Notes: generated from the letters alone by a model not told the origin. A stretch of 64,000 nucleotides of DNA from Acytostelium subglobosum LB1 (GCF_000787575.1 NW_012236520.1:682001-746000); one strand, 5' to 3'; positions 10,306 through 23,357 are shown, counted from the first letter of the stretch. Numbers and translations: made by a program.

Positions 10306-13300
10306 ATGAATGAGTTAACGAACAAGGTAAACTTGTTCTTTAATAAACTCATTGATCATTCAAATCAGAATGAACAATCATATACACAACAACAACAATC
10401 ACAACAACAACAACATCAACAATCACAGCAACAGCACCAACAGCAACAGCAACGTTTAAATCAGAATGGAAATCAATCATCAGTTACATCATCACCATCA
10501 TCAAACAATAATAATGCACCAGGTACACCACAATCAATCAATAGACCAAAGTTAAAGTATAAGAATTGGTGCGTTCAGATGGAGAAGAAGGCAAATGGAG
10601 TGATTACAATGCTGCCTCAACTGGATGCCATTGGATCTTGCGATGAGAAGAAGCGCGACAAGTCGATCAATGCACTGAACAAGGTCAATGCCATGCTGGT
10701 CGAGGTCGTGGCGCTGCTCGACATCACCGTCTACAAGCCCAGCAGCAAGAACAATCTCGATCCGGTCAGCCCGTCTGGCGACGACCTGTCCTCGCCCGGC
10801 TCTGCACACTCATACTCGCCCTCGTCTCCACGCAGCTCGCCGTCGACCGCCTCGGACGGCACGCCGCTCACCCTCTCACCTGGCAACACATCCCCTCCCA
10901 TCGGCAAGACGCCGGATAACAGCACCAATGGACTGATCAGCACGTTCAACATGATCAGGGAGCGCGACAAGGAGAATGGCGGCGGCGGCGGATCGAGCCA
11001 AAAGTCGACCAAGGTCGTGGCGGTCACTTGTCGCGACACAATGCTCGCGCTGTGGGCCGCTCTGCAGGCATTCATCGAGAAGAACTACACGCTGGAGAAG
11101 GACTTCACACCAATGTACAAGACAATGTTGATGATTGCCCGTCGTCGAGAATATGACTCGGCCACATCAACCTACGACCCACAAACATACAAGCCATGGA
11201 ACAATGACATACTCTCCAAGTATCGTGTCAAACTCTACAAGACCTTCTCCTTCATTGCCAACCTAGTCTCCACTACGCCCTACCTCAGTATGATCCTATC
11301 ACAGTTCTGTGCAAAGGTATGTTTGATTGATTGAGTGTGGCTTTAATCACATGACGTGTTGACTGACATCTTCCATCCGCCTCAGTTCATTGTGATAGCA
11401 TTCTACAGGATACCAAGAGTTGCCAAGCAGTTGATCGATGCATTGGTACCTCCGGAGACAGAGATAACAGATATAATCACATATTATCCATGTCCTCCAC
11501 ATTGTAAGTCCATTCAATCACATGATTGACTCAATCAATCACTCAATCACATGACTAACTGACACATGACCATCATAGTGCAACATCTAAACATTGTTGG
11601 TGATCGACCTGATAAGCTACCATTCCATGCACTTCTAATGCAAAGTGATCCAGCCAGCGAGAAGGAGTTGGATGGTATCCCACAAGGGTATGTTCACACA
11701 CTCAATCAATCAATCAACTGTCACTAACCTCTCATGTATAGATGGGTGGACAATGTTGCTCGCAAGGAGACTATATTCTTCATATTCTTCAAGGAGTGGA
11801 TAACAGTGTGCAAGAGTGTAATGGGAGAGAATGTGGACATGAAGACGATACCAGGATTCTTTACACTGGCCTACGCTTTGATGCACGAGATAAAGACACG
11901 CGATCAACCTATACCACCAGTGCGACCAACACCATCGATCGAAGCACACTACGCACTGATTGGCGCCACGAGGAACGACTCGCAGATCCTGGACGGCCTG
12001 ATAAAGATCATCTTCTTAAAGACGTGCGTCTTTGATCTGGCGGGCATCTCGTCGACGCTGGGCATCGTCGAGCTGTGGTTCAAGGAGTTTGGCCGCCTGC
12101 CCGACACATTTGACATCCACTTCTTTTGCGAAGGCATTGACAACATCATTGCGGCCGATCATCATCAGGTGGTCATCCGCGCACTCAACCTCATCTACAA
12201 CACCTCTGATTCATTTCAAGGTCCAAACAGAATGGCGCTCTACTGCGACCTTCTCCTACACAAATACTTCTACACACTGTTCCTGCACTGGGATCAACCC
12301 GTCCGCAATGCCTACCATCATCTACTCCTGTATAGAGTATGTGTGGATCACTAACTCACTCACTCAATCACACTCACTAACTCAATCATTCAATCTATCA
12401 CAATCTATTCTAAGATGGTCAGAATCAATAGATACTTGTTAAGTCAAAGTGGATTCTCCCTGTCAGAGTATAGCAAGTTGACGCATAGCAACTCGATCAC
12501 AACGACCAAGAGTCTGTCGCCTGCAAAATATCCAACGGAGAAGGATAGTGGCAATGCTAGTACAGGTTCAGGAAACGCCAATGGCAACACGTATAGCAGT
12601 TCATCCAGATTGACATCATCGACATCATCCATCTCTGTATCCAAACCAAGACAAATACCTACTACGCCACTACCACCCATCCCCGCCAAGAAGAAGCCAC
12701 CTCCCGTCCCACCAAGAATGGCGGCCAGCAGTCCACCAACCACCTCCATACCCGATGATCAATCCGAATGTCTTGATGACTCTACAATCGATGAGCTACT
12801 CGAAGAGACCTCAACAACATCCTCCCCATCCTCCCCATCCTCTCCATCTACTTCCACTTCCACTTCCACCTCCACTACCACTTCATCACCACCAACATCC
12901 ACTTCCACAAACATCACAGTTACCAACACCAACAACAACAATACTATGGTGTCATTGGAGGAAGAGAAGGAGTTCAATATCACACCAATTGGAGAGTATA
13001 CCAGTGACAAGGAGTTGTTGAACGACCTGAAAAAGATCGATCTGTAAGTACCATCCATCCATCAATCCATCCATCCAATCAATTAACTAACACACACAAT
13101 CAGGGAGTTGTTTAAGAAGATTTGAATTGTACATCAAGAATGTGTCTGATCAGTTCAGGGCACCAGAGCTCAAGTTCCATGATCCACGTCTTACAAACTA
13201 TGTGGCACCATCACTTAGCGAGTTCAAGACATACATTGCCATCAACAATCAGGCCAGTGTGGCACCACCCAAAATCATACCATTGATGCAACGTGGACCA

Positions 13301-13327
13301 ACTCCCATCAACTTCCTAAAGGATTGA
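10306..13327 (+). CDS. DUF1765 / UPF0592 family protein
   Basis: Six exons by conceptual splicing: 10306-11316, 11386-11503, 11579-11687, 11742-12336, 12415-13043 and 13108-13327, giving about 893 aa. After a Gln-rich N-terminus (residues ~25-50) and the NRPKLKYKNWCVQMEKKANG segment comes a Ser/Pro-rich insert (~145-225). Then follows the long helical region typical of DUF1765: TRxTMLALWAALQAFI-like start, FYRIPRVAKQLIDAL, FIFFKEWITVCKSVMG, HEIKTRDQPI, FFCEGIDNIIAADHHQVVIR and LYRMVRINRYLLSQS. The C-terminal half has proline-rich (PPPVPPRM) and Ser/Thr-rich stretches before a conserved end (FELYIKNVSDQF...PTPINFLKD). Biochemical role unknown; fungal relatives are uncharacterised. The last acceptor must be the AG at 13107, because the AG at 13103 puts a stop in frame. 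Confidence 0.85.
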
Positions 13328-13947
13328 TTTGACCGGGATCTTGGACATTGACATTGACATGGACATTGGGAACATGACAAACAAGAGTTATTTATTATTA
13401 CTATGCCAAACAACATTGTATTTTAGGAATAACAACCAATCAAGCAAGCAAGCAGCGATGCAGCGATAACAAAAGATAACAATAATGACAACACGACAAT
13501 CACCGACAATATTTATATAACAGATAACGATCGCCACATCATCATCACCATCATCATCATCATCATCATCCATCATAGATACACAAACAAGAATAATTAT
13601 AAAGAAGAAGAGAGCTCTGATCAGTGATGAGCAATTTGTCAAATTACATCCAACATCACATGTGATGGACTGTTGAGTTGCCAAGTCCCACAAGAATCCC
13701 ATCCATTGACTCAATCACGACATTGATCATTCATCAATCCATTCATTCATTCACACATTCATTCAAATAGTTGTAAACAAACAAAGACAGTTCTCTAGAT
13801 GTTTCCAGGTTGTTTGATGTTGCTTGTTGTTGTGCCTCATGGATACCAGACGACAGACATTATGTGTGTGATTGACCAATCACCTAAACCTTGACGATGG
13901 TCGTCTGCCTCATAGTTTGATGTGTGATGTGTGTGTGAGTGTGATTG

Positions 13948-14096
13948 GGAACTGCTGGTTCCAAGGCTCCAGTCCCATTGGGACTTTGGTTCGGAAAAAA
14001 AAAGAGACTCTGAGAAACTCAAAACGACGTCGTGTCGTGCGTGATTATCACCTTCGCTGGGGGTAGTCAGGTATTTAAGAGGTCCCCATTACCTCT
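13948..14096. ncRNA. Candidate structured non-coding RNA or hairpin cluster
   Basis: Three perfect short hairpins lie within 150 bp of otherwise non-repetitive sequence: GGAAC-TGCTG-GTTCC (13948-13962), AGTCCC-ATT-GGGACT (13971-13985) and AGAGGT-CCCCATT-ACCTCT (14078-14096). An A9 run lies between them at ~13995-14003. ATACC-TTGCAT-GGTAT follows at 14189-14204. No known RNA family signature (tRNA boxes, U-snRNA or SRP motifs, or the CCTTACAGCAA motif of Dictyostelium class I RNAs) was found. Strand and transcription are unknown. Confidence 0.25.
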
Positions 14097-14814
14097 CCTT
14101 GCATAGTACCTCTCTCACAAATACACTCTAATGCAAGTGGATTGAATTGCCTGCTGTGTAGCAACTTCTAAATGAACTTATCATGTTAATACCTTGCATG
14201 GTATAGGTCAGTCATTCAGTCATTCATTCAGTCATTCCAGGTTCATTCATTCATTCATTCAATCAAACGAAAGAAGTAAACAGACACAACATCAACAACA
14301 ACAACAGTATTAGCAACACAGATTGTATTGATTCAGAAGAAGAAGAAGAAGCAAAAGGTAAACATTCATGACATTACCCAATGGATCACAATCACACATC
14401 ACACCACAACATACGCCCCATCCACAATACATACACACCAGCCTCGATGCCATTCCACCACCCAACGATGACTCCAACAAAGGTGAGCGATGGTGAACAG
14501 TCAGAGTGAGCCATTCAGCCAATACACAATGATGATCGACGATATTACTTAAATGCGGCGAATGACCCATCAATCACATCACATCACACCAATGTAGAGA
14601 GAGACAAAGAGAGAGAGAGAAGAGAGAAGAGAGATAGAAATGAATGCAACGAATTTGATTGGCATCATTTGTGTGTCTTTCATAAATTTTTCATGCGTAT
14701 TCACCATCGTCGTCATCATCATGAATGAGACCAATCAATCACAGAGTGTTTGTGTGTGTGCATCATTGTTGAGTGATTTGGTCATGTTGTTGTTTTTGGT
14801 GTTTTGTGTGTGTT

Positions 14815-14873
14815 AACCCCACACGACCACTCGTTGAGCTCAACTATGGTGGGTGTGGTTGTGGTGTGGGGTT
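14815..14873. repeat. Nested inverted repeat (possible cruciform)
   Basis: Outer arms AACCCCACAC (14815-14824) and GTGTGGGGTT (14864-14873) are perfect complements. Between them sits a perfect 12-bp palindrome, GTTGAGCTCAAC (14833-14844), plus short CCAC/GTGG partners. It lies about 0.8 kb upstream of the ACC start. Confidence 0.6.
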
Positions 14874-15656
14874 TGAGGCTTTCAAAGGACCCAAACGAAG
14901 GTGTGTCAGTGTGCCAATCTTAATTTGATTCATTAACTGTTGTCAGTGAGTGTGTGTGTCGTTGTTGTACAAATTCAAACTATATTACTACTTCATTCAT
15001 TACTTGGACAGTCAGTCAGTCAGTCAGTTCTCAGTCTGTTTGTCTGTTGATAATATTCCCACAACAACAACAATAACGATTCAGATAGTCAGTCAGGCAG
15101 TCAGTCAGTAACTTCAATAATCAGACACATCAACTGGTCAATCATTTCATTTGTTCATTAATTCATTCAGTTGATATAATCATTCATCGACACATCTAAC
15201 TCACTCACTCATTCAATCAATCACATCATCATATTCACACCGATTCATAACACACTCAAACATCCAACCCCCACCAACTCGACCAACACAACCAAGATCT
15301 CTCTCTTCACCTTCTTGCCCCTTCGATCGATCAAACAACCCTTTGTTGCATAGTCAGTCATTCATCCCCAAGCATGACCATTTGAGATAGAGACAGAGAT
15401 AGAGATCATATAAGACTTACACATTACATTCAGTTCACTACATTCATTAGCAGCGCCTTCATTCAGGACTCAATGATATAGATACACACATATCCTTTTG
15501 TTCATCAATTGTAAGTTCAGTTAAGTTCAAAGATATGTTCAAAGTACAAAGTACAAGATGCTAATACATGATACAAACAGATAAGTTAAAGGACATTACA
15601 TTACATATATAATATATATAAATACATACATACATAGACACTACACATAATATATA

Positions 15657-18600
15657 ATGGACTCTTTGGAAGAGTATATCAAGTTTTGTGGAGGTAATAA
15701 GGTGATCCGCAAGATATTGATCGCCAACAATGGTCTGGCTGCAGCCAAGGCCATTAGATCCGTGCGTAAATGGGCCTTTACAACGTTGGGCGACGAACGC
15801 GCAATCAAATTCGTTGTAATGGCCACGCCCGAGGACATGAAGGCACATGCCGAATACATCCGTCTGGCGGACCAGGTGATCGATGTGCCAGGTGGCTCCA
15901 ACAACTACAACTATGCCAATGTCGACACGATCATCGATTTGGCGGAGCGTGCCGACGTGCAGGCCGTGTGGGCGGGCTGGGGCCACGCCTCAGAGAACCC
16001 ACGTCTCCCAGACCTGCTGTCCAAGACCAAGACCAAGATCGCATTCATTGGACCGCCCGCCGGCGCCATGCGCGACCTTGGAGACAAGATCGCCTCAACA
16101 ATCGTAGCCCAGTCGGCCCGCGTCGCCTGTGTGCCCTGGAGTGGCAGCGGCCTCACCGTGGAGTACGCCAAGACCGGTGTCACTGAGGAGGCCTGTCGCC
16201 AGGCGACCATCGCCACCGTGGAGGAGGCCAAGATCGTCGCCGAGAAGGTTGGATTCCCCGCTATGATCAAGGCGTCTGAGGGAGGTGGTGGCAAGGGTAT
16301 CAGAAAGGTCATGTGCATGGACGAGCTGCCGGCCAGCTTCCGCCAGGTGCAGTCCGAGGTACCAGGCTCACCCATCTTCTACATGAAGCTCGTTCCAAAC
16401 GCCAGACATCTTGAGGTACAGATCATTGGAGATCAGTACGGCGAGGCCATCTCACTCAATGGACGTGACTGCTCCGTGCAGCGTCGTCATCAAAAGATCA
16501 TTGAGGAGGGTCCGCCCCTGGCACCCACGCCCGAGGTGTGGCTAGAGATGGAGCGCGCTGCCGTGCGTCTCGTCAAAGAGGTTGGATACGTTGGTGCAGG
16601 CACAGTCGAGTACCTCTTTGATGGCAACTACTACTTCCTGGAACTCAATCCTCGTCTCCAAGTGGAACATCCAGTCACCGAGCAGATCACTGGCGTCAAC
16701 CTTCCAGCGACCCAAGTTCAAATCGCCATGGGTATCCCATTGTACAGGTATGGTATCAACTTTGATTGAATGATTGAATGAGCGTGGACGAGTGATGACA
16801 GATATCCTAACAATCAATCAATTACGATCATATAGAATACCAGACATTAGAAAGCTTTACAACCAACAACCTTTGGAAGACTCAAAGATTGATTTACAGG
16901 ATTTTACACAGCGTCTGCCGGCAAAGGGACACTGCATCGCCGTTAGAATAACAGGAGAGAACCCAGACGAAGGCTTCAAACCCACGTCGGGCAAGATCAT
17001 CGACCTGACCTTCCGTAGCAACCCCAACGTATGGGGCTACTTCAGTGTTGGCGCACACGGAGGCCTGCACGAGTACGCTGACTCACAGTTTGGTCACATC
17101 TTTGCCAACGGTGTGACTCGCGAGGAGGCCCGCAAGGCCATGGTCATGGCCCTCAAGGAGATATCGATCCGTGGCGACATTCGCACACCCGTGGAGTACA
17201 TCATCCATCTGCTAGGCACCGAGGCCTTCCGCAATAACAACATCCACACTGGTTGGCTCGACGTGTTGATCGCCGAGAAGATCGTTACACCCAAGCCCGA
17301 CGCCATGCTCGTCGTGCTGTGCGGCGCCCTGTTCAAGGCGTTCTCGCTGTATAACACCCGCGCTCAAGAGTTTGCCCAGCAGATCACTGTGGGCCAGCTG
17401 CCAGGCATGGAGCTGCTGTCCAACGTAGTGCCCATCGAGCTCATCTACAACAACGTCAAGTACACGTTCGAGGTCAGCAGGAAGAGCGCGTCGCGCTTCA
17501 TGGTCTCTCTACAGAGCGACCGAACCAACTACGCCGAGAGCAACATCGTGCTCATGTCTGATGGCGGCCTTCTCATAATGCTGGACGGATGCACACACGT
17601 GTGCTACGGAAAGGAGGAGGTGACCGGCCTGCGCCTTGTGATCGACAGCAAGACCTGTGTGTTCAGCCAGGAGTACGACCCGTCGGTGCTGCGTACCTCG
17701 TCGCCAGGCAAGCTTGTTCGCTACCTGGTGGACGACGGTGCCTTTGTCAAGAAGGGCGCATCCTACGCCGAGATCGAAGTGATGAAGATGTACATGCCAG
17801 TGGTGGCGCCAGAGAGCGGCAAGATCAAGTTTGTGCTGCCCGAAGGCAGCGTGATGGCTGCCGGCGCAATCATTGCCAATCTCGACCTGGAGGACTGCAG
17901 CTCGATCCAAAAGTCGACCAAGTTTGCCGGCAAGATGCCCAGGATGGAGCCACCTACGCTCATTGGCTCGCAGCCACATCAGCTGCTCAACAACACATTG
18001 CTCAATGTACGCGCCGTGCTCAGTGGCTACGAGAACAACCAGGTAGCCAACCTGATCGAGGACCTCTTCACACAGATCAACGACCCACGTCTGCCATTCT
18101 GCGAGTTCAACGAGTGCATGAGCGTGATCAACAGTCGTATCCCACAACCATTGGCTGCACTTGTCGCTGAGGAGCTGGCACGCTCCCAACACGAGGCGTC
18201 ACAGTCATTCACAAGCGAGCAGTTGGCACACCAACTGGCACAATACTTTAGCAAGCTGACTGTGGAGAGTGAGGCACTGGCCAAGACTGTGACGGCCACG
18301 TTCAAGCCTGCCGCCGACCTCGTCCAGAAGTATGCTCAGGGCATCAGTGGCGCGCGCACAATCGTCATCCGCTCACTGTTGGAGGAGTTCTTCAACGTGG
18401 AGAAGCTGCTGCAAGGCCGCACTGTACAGGCGTCACTCAAGCTGCTGCGACAGACATTCAAGGACAACATACCCAAGATCATGGAGCTTGCGCAGGCCAT
18501 CCACCCACAGTCCAAGAAGCACCAGCTGATGCTGGCATTGCTCAAAAAGATCGACCAGACTCACACCGTCGCCGAGTACACCGACCAGCTGCAACAGATC

Positions 18601-21600
18601 TCCAAGATGTCTGGCAAGAACATGGACATCTCGCTCAAGTCCAAGGAGATCGTAGTCAACTCGCAACTGCCATCGAACGAGCAGCGTGTTAGCGATGTCG
18701 ACCGCACGATCAAGGAGATCCTGGCGCAGGACATCGACGAGGAGCGCACCAAGCTGATCCAGAGCATCTCGCGTCAGACTGTCGATCTGCTCGACGTGCT
18801 CATCCCCAACTTCCAGTCGTCCGACGACATGGTGCGTCGCGTCTCCATGGAGGCGTACGTGCGTCACTCATTCCGATCATACTTTATCGAGGACATCCGT
18901 GTCACCCTCGAGGATGGCGCCAACGAGAAGCGCGGCTTTGACTGCGCCGAATGGCACTTCTACATCACACTACCTGGCTCGCCAGGCAGCAGCCCCATGC
19001 TCATGTCTGTGGGTGCGCGTCCCTCTGGCCTTCTGGGCTCAGGCCGCTCAATCATGAACGGACTGTCCAACCTGCGCACTGATTCGACCGATTCGTTCCA
19101 GGCGATGGAGGACCAGACCGCGCTGCGATACGGCATGATGGTGTTCTTTGAGAGCGAGCAGCGCTTCGAACAGATGCTGCCAGTGATCCTGAAGAACTAC
19201 AACATCGAGGACGACTTCAACCTGATGCGCACCAAGACCTTTGGCGAGTCGACTGACATTCTCTCGGTCGTGCTATCAGTGTACCCAGAGACGATCGTCG
19301 AGGAGAGCGCCACCATAAAGCGACTGTCCGCCATCCTACAGGCCAACCACCGCGACCTCAACCAGCTGCGTGTGCGACGTGTGACCTTTGTCTGCAATGG
19401 CAAGATCGGCCAGCAGCCCAAGTACTTCACGTTCCGTGAGCGTCACGGCTACATGGAGGACCCAATCTTCCGTCACATTGAACCAGCGATGGCCTACCAT
19501 CTTGAGGTGCGCAAGCTGAGCAACTTTGACATCTCGCACGTGCCCACTCAATCACAACGTCTGCATCTCTACTATGGCCAGGAGAAGAACAAGAAGGAGA
19601 CTGATCCCGACGCCGACCGCTGCTTCTTTGTGCGTTCAGTCATCCGCTTTGGCGACCTGACCAGCACGGAGAACGCCAAGACTATCGACATTATCATCTC
19701 GCAGGTCGAGGCTCTTCTGAGCGAGTCACTCGAGGCACTCGAGATGGCCATTGCCTCCAACAAGAAGTACTCCACCGCCCAGAACCACAACATCTTCCTC
19801 AACATCCTTCCCGAGGTCATGTTTGACGAGCGCATGATTGGTTTCTTTGTTCAACAGATTGGCGACCGTCTTGGCAAGCGTATGTGGAAGATGCGCGTCG
19901 GCCAGGTCGAGGTCAAGGGTAATCTGCGCAAGGAGAACACCCTGATACCCGTGCGCTTCTTTGTTCAAAACCCAACTGGTTATGCATTCCAGGTGTACTG
20001 CTATTACGAGCAGATCAACTCTGGCGGCCAGCAGGTGTTCACCGTGGTGCCAGGCAGTGCGCGTGGCATCTGGGACGGCCTGCCCGTCGACACTCCCTAC
20101 CCCGTCATGGACGCCGTGCAGCGCAACCGTTTCAAGGCTCAGCGTCTCGACACCAGCTACGTCTACGACTATCCCGACCTGTTCACCGAGGCGCTGCAGA
20201 CGCTGTGGCTCGAGTACATGGAGAAGAACAAGGAGAACCCACAGCGAGTCAGTCTGCCCTCGCGCCCCGTCGTCGACGCTGTCGAGCTCATCATCACACC
20301 GGGCATCAGCTCGACCGACTTCCCACCTCGCGTTCCCTACGACCAGCTGCCACAGAATGGTCGTCCAACCATCGAGGAGACCTACCGCCCCATTGGCTAC
20401 AACGACATTGGTATGGTCGCATGGAAGATGTTGCTCTACACACCAGAGTATCCACAGGGTCGCCACGTGATTGTGATCGCCAACGACATCACCCATCAGA
20501 TCGGTTCGTTTGGTCCACAAGAGGACCTGCTGTTCCAGCTGGCGAGTGAGCTGGCGCGCAAGGAGCAGCTGCCCAGAATCTACCTGTCTGCCAACTCAGG
20601 CGCCAGGATTGGTCTGGCCGACGAGATCAAGTCCAAGTTCAAGGTGCTTTGGAACAATCCAAAGGACGTGGGCAAGGGTGCCAAGGCGCTGTACCTGGAG
20701 GACGCCGACTACAAGAAGCTGAAGGAGACAAACTCTGTGCTGGCCGAGAAGGACACAGAGGGACGCTGGATCATCAGCGACATCATTGGTCAAAAGAGTG
20801 GAATTGGTGTGGAGAACCTCAGCTGGTCCGGTTTCATTGCCGGAGAGACTTCACGCGCCTACGAGGACATCTTTACAATTACACTGGCCACCGGACGATC
20901 GGTGGGTATCGGTGCCTATCTTGTGCGTCTTGGACAGCGTACCATTCAGAACGACGCGCCCATCATCCTTACGGGTGCCGGCGCGCTCAACAAGGTGCTG
21001 GGCAAGGATGTCTACGAGTCCAACCAGCAACTGGGTGGTGCACAGATCATGTATCCCAACGGTGTGTCTCACATTTCTGTCAATGACGAGCTACACGGCA
21101 TCCGATCGATATTGCAGTGGATCGCCTTTGTGCCAAAGTCCAAGGGCGAGCTGGTGCCAATTGTGGCGCCGGTCGACTCCCCAACCAGAGACATTGCCTT
21201 TGACCCATCACTCAACTCCAAGTACGACATTCGCGACCTCATCCAAGGACACCACTCAGACATCAAGAACAAGCAATGGATCAGCGGTTTGTTTGACAAG
21301 GACTCCTTCATCGAGACGCTGGGCGGCTGGGCCAAGACCGTTGTGTGTGGTCGTGCACGTCTAGGAGGTATCCCACTCGGTGTGATCGCTGTCGAGACAC
21401 GTACCATCGAGAAGGTTGTGCCAGCCGACCCCGCCAACCCACTGTCACAGGAGGCTGTCATCCCACAAGCCGCCCAGGTCTGGTACCCCGACTCATCATT
21501 CAAGACCGCGCAGGCCATCGCCGACTTTAACAAGGGAGAGGAGCTGCCACTGATGATCCTGGCCAACTGGAGAGGATTCAGTGGTGGAATGCGCGACATG

Positions 21601-22446
21601 TTTGACGAGATACTCAAGTTTGGATCGATGATAGTCGACAACCTGAGGACCTACCGCCAGCCAGTCATGGTGTACATCCCACCCGAGGGAGAGCTGCGTG
21701 GAGGTGCCTGGGTCGTGCTGGACTCCACCATCAACCTTGACATGATGGAGATGTACGCGTCAGAGACGTCCAGAGGAGGAGTGCTCGAGCCCAACGGAAT
21801 CTGTGAGATCAAGTATCGTGATCCGGACCTGATCAGGACGATGCATAGACTGGACGACAAGATCATCGCGATGGACCAAGAGCTGGCATCAGCCACCGAC
21901 GAGACTCAGCAGAAGCAGTTGAAGACACAGATACAGACACGCGAGAAGGAGCTCCTGGGCATGTATCAGCAGGTCGCTATCAAGTTCGCCGACCTCCACG
22001 ACACGCCAGGCCGCATGAAGGCCAAGGGAGTGATCAGCGAGGTGGTGCCATGGAAGTCGGCCCGTCGCTACTTCTACTACCGTCTAAAGAGAAGACTGCT
22101 AGAGGAGCAGCATCTGCGACTGATGGAGCGCGTCAACCCTGCCCTGAACCGATTCGAGCGCAGGGAGCTGCTGGAGAAGTGGGTGCGCGAGCTGGCCACC
22201 ACTAACAACCTGGGTGTGCTGCCCAATGGCTTCGAGAGCAACGAGTGGCGCGCCAACTTCCTCAGCAATAACTCATGTACGCAACTGATGGACAAGATCA
22301 ACGACATGAGGAAATCATATGTACAATCCCAAATCATCTACTACGCCCAACAAGACTCTGATGCCGCCATGGATGGAGTGCTACAACTTCTAGACACCTT
22401 GTCGCCAGAGCAAAAGAAATATATCATTTCCAAACTTAATAAATAA
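15657..22446 (+). CDS. accA: Acetyl-CoA carboxylase, cytosolic multifunctional enzyme
   Basis: Two exons, 15657-16747 and 16836-22446 (phase 2), encode 2233 aa, the same size class as fungal and animal ACC. It carboxylates acetyl-CoA to malonyl-CoA, the committed step of fatty-acid synthesis. The biotin carboxylase domain opens the protein ([24 protein letters not shown]-grasp glycine loop [14 protein letters not shown] near residue 210; [19 protein letters not shown]). The biotin carrier site is EVMKM with the biotinyl lysine at residue 681. A long central region follows. The carboxyltransferase domain starts near residue 1550 ([36 protein letters not shown], and [18 protein letters not shown] near 1942). 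No mitochondrial presequence is visible. Strong GC-rich codon bias suggests high expression. No broken motif was seen. Confidence 0.97.
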
Positions 22447-22541
22447 GCTAATGTAATGACACTGACAACAACAAACAACCCATGGGTTGGATCATATTTG
22501 AATCAGAGATCATCCATGGAGATTGAAGCTTTAACTTAAAA

Positions 22542-22566
22542 TTTGAAAATTGGCGCCATTTTCAAA
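22542..22566. promoter_or_regulatory. E2F-like palindrome upstream of the coiled-coil gene
   Basis: Arms TTTGAAAAT (22542-22550) and ATTTTCAAA (22558-22566) flank the core GGCGCC (22552-22557), so the centre reads TTGGCGCCA, the same as the classic E2F/DP site (TTTSGCGC). It lies 96 bp after the ACC stop and 90 bp before the next start codon. It could be a promoter element or a terminator-like hairpin; the E2F reading is inference. Confidence 0.4.
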
Positions 22567-22655
22567 AGTATTGACCTGTTCTCAATCAAAGATAGTCATT
22601 TATTAATAATAGATACAAATATACATATACACGTACACATAAATATACAACAAAC

Positions 22656-23357
22656 ATGTCAACGACTACAACAATAACAAAGAAACAGGTAACTCAATCA
22701 TATTATAATCAGATTGAGTTGTTATGGGATAGAGTTGCAAATGATATATTGGAGAAGATGAAACAATCTGGAGAGTTGCCAACAACTACAACTACAACTA
22801 CAACTACATCTACAACTACACAGTCACAGACACAGACACAGATATCCGATCAACAACTTGTCAACTATCTCGAATCATTCAAACATTCATTGTTTGAGGA
22901 ATATAGGAACTCTGTAGATGTCGTTGCGCCGACACAACAGACACAACTCGATAGGATCAAGTTGTACGAGGAGCAACACGTAGATCAATCACTCTTGGCC
23001 AATTGTCAATTGCTCACCAATGACCTGGGTGCAGTCGTAGCACGAGTCGAGCAACTTAGCAGTGATGTACCACCAATAGTCAATGCTGATACACAACAGT
23101 ACCTCAAGAAGATGGACCCATCATCAAACAACATTAACATCAACAACATCAATACGACTCAACAACAACAACAACAACAACAACAACAACTGTCACCAGG
23201 CATGTCAGAGAAACAGGTTATACAACTGTTATCACATACAACAAACGAAGTGGAACTGATACAGAGGAGCAGTGTGGCAGTCACAGAGGTCATGTCCGAT
23301 GTAATATCACATTGCAAAGAGGTGTCGGAAGCAGTATCACATATTATTTCAACTTAA
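22656..23357 (+). CDS. Unknown coiled-coil protein with Thr and Gln runs
   Basis: Single exon, 233 aa, MSTTTTITKKQVTQSYYNQI... Helical, Glu/Gln-rich segments (QIELLWDRVANDILEKMKQS; QQLVNYLESFKHSLFEEYRN; LLTNDLGAVVARVEQLSSDV; and EVELIQRSSVAVTEVMSDVI to the end) are separated by a Thr/Gln run at ~45-62 and an Asn/Gln run at ~150-175. Small helical proteins like this include kinetochore and Mediator subunits, but no motif decides it. AAACAG|GTAACTC near the start looks like a donor, but the frame is open through it and no acceptor is needed. The E2F-like palindrome upstream would fit cell-cycle control; function is not assigned. Confidence 0.75.
   Translation: MSTTTTITKKQVTQSYYNQIELLWDRVANDILEKMKQSGELPTTTTTTTTTSTTTQSQTQTQISDQQLVNYLESFKHSLFEEYRNSVDVVAPTQQTQLDRIKLYEEQHVDQSLLANCQLLTNDLGAVVARVEQLSSDVPPIVNADTQQYLKKMDPSSNNININNINTTQQQQQQQQQQLSPGMSEKQVIQLLSHTTNEVELIQRSSVAVTEVMSDVISHCKEVSEAVSHIIST

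Larger units (their letters stand above)
13328..15656. other. Long intergenic region upstream of acetyl-CoA carboxylase
   Basis: 2.3 kb without a credible protein gene. 13380-13940 is repeat-rich (ATCATC, ATTCATTC). 13948-14204 holds several perfect hairpins and is listed separately, as is the nested inverted repeat at 14815-14873. 14590-14640 is a GAGA-rich purine tract. 15000-15120 has CAGT repeats. 15550-15656 is AT-rich leader just before the ACC start. It probably holds the ACC promoter and 5' untranslated region, and perhaps a non-coding RNA. Confidence 0.55.

Noticed and set aside
10306-13327. Reading the DUF1765 region as several separate genes
   Set aside because: All five introns have good GT-AG ends and matching phases, giving one continuous family member.
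13388-13714. 108-codon minus-strand frame with hydrophobic stretches and Asp run
   Set aside because: The Asp run comes from ATC repeats; no family, no plausible start context.
17509-18192. Long antisense and alternate-frame open stretches inside the ACC coding region
   Set aside because: GC-rich codon bias of ACC creates open shadow frames; the sense frame is a clear ACC.
22681-22700. Possible intron donor (AAACAG|GTAACTC) in the coiled-coil gene
   Set aside because: The frame is open through it and no acceptor is needed; the single-exon model is simpler.
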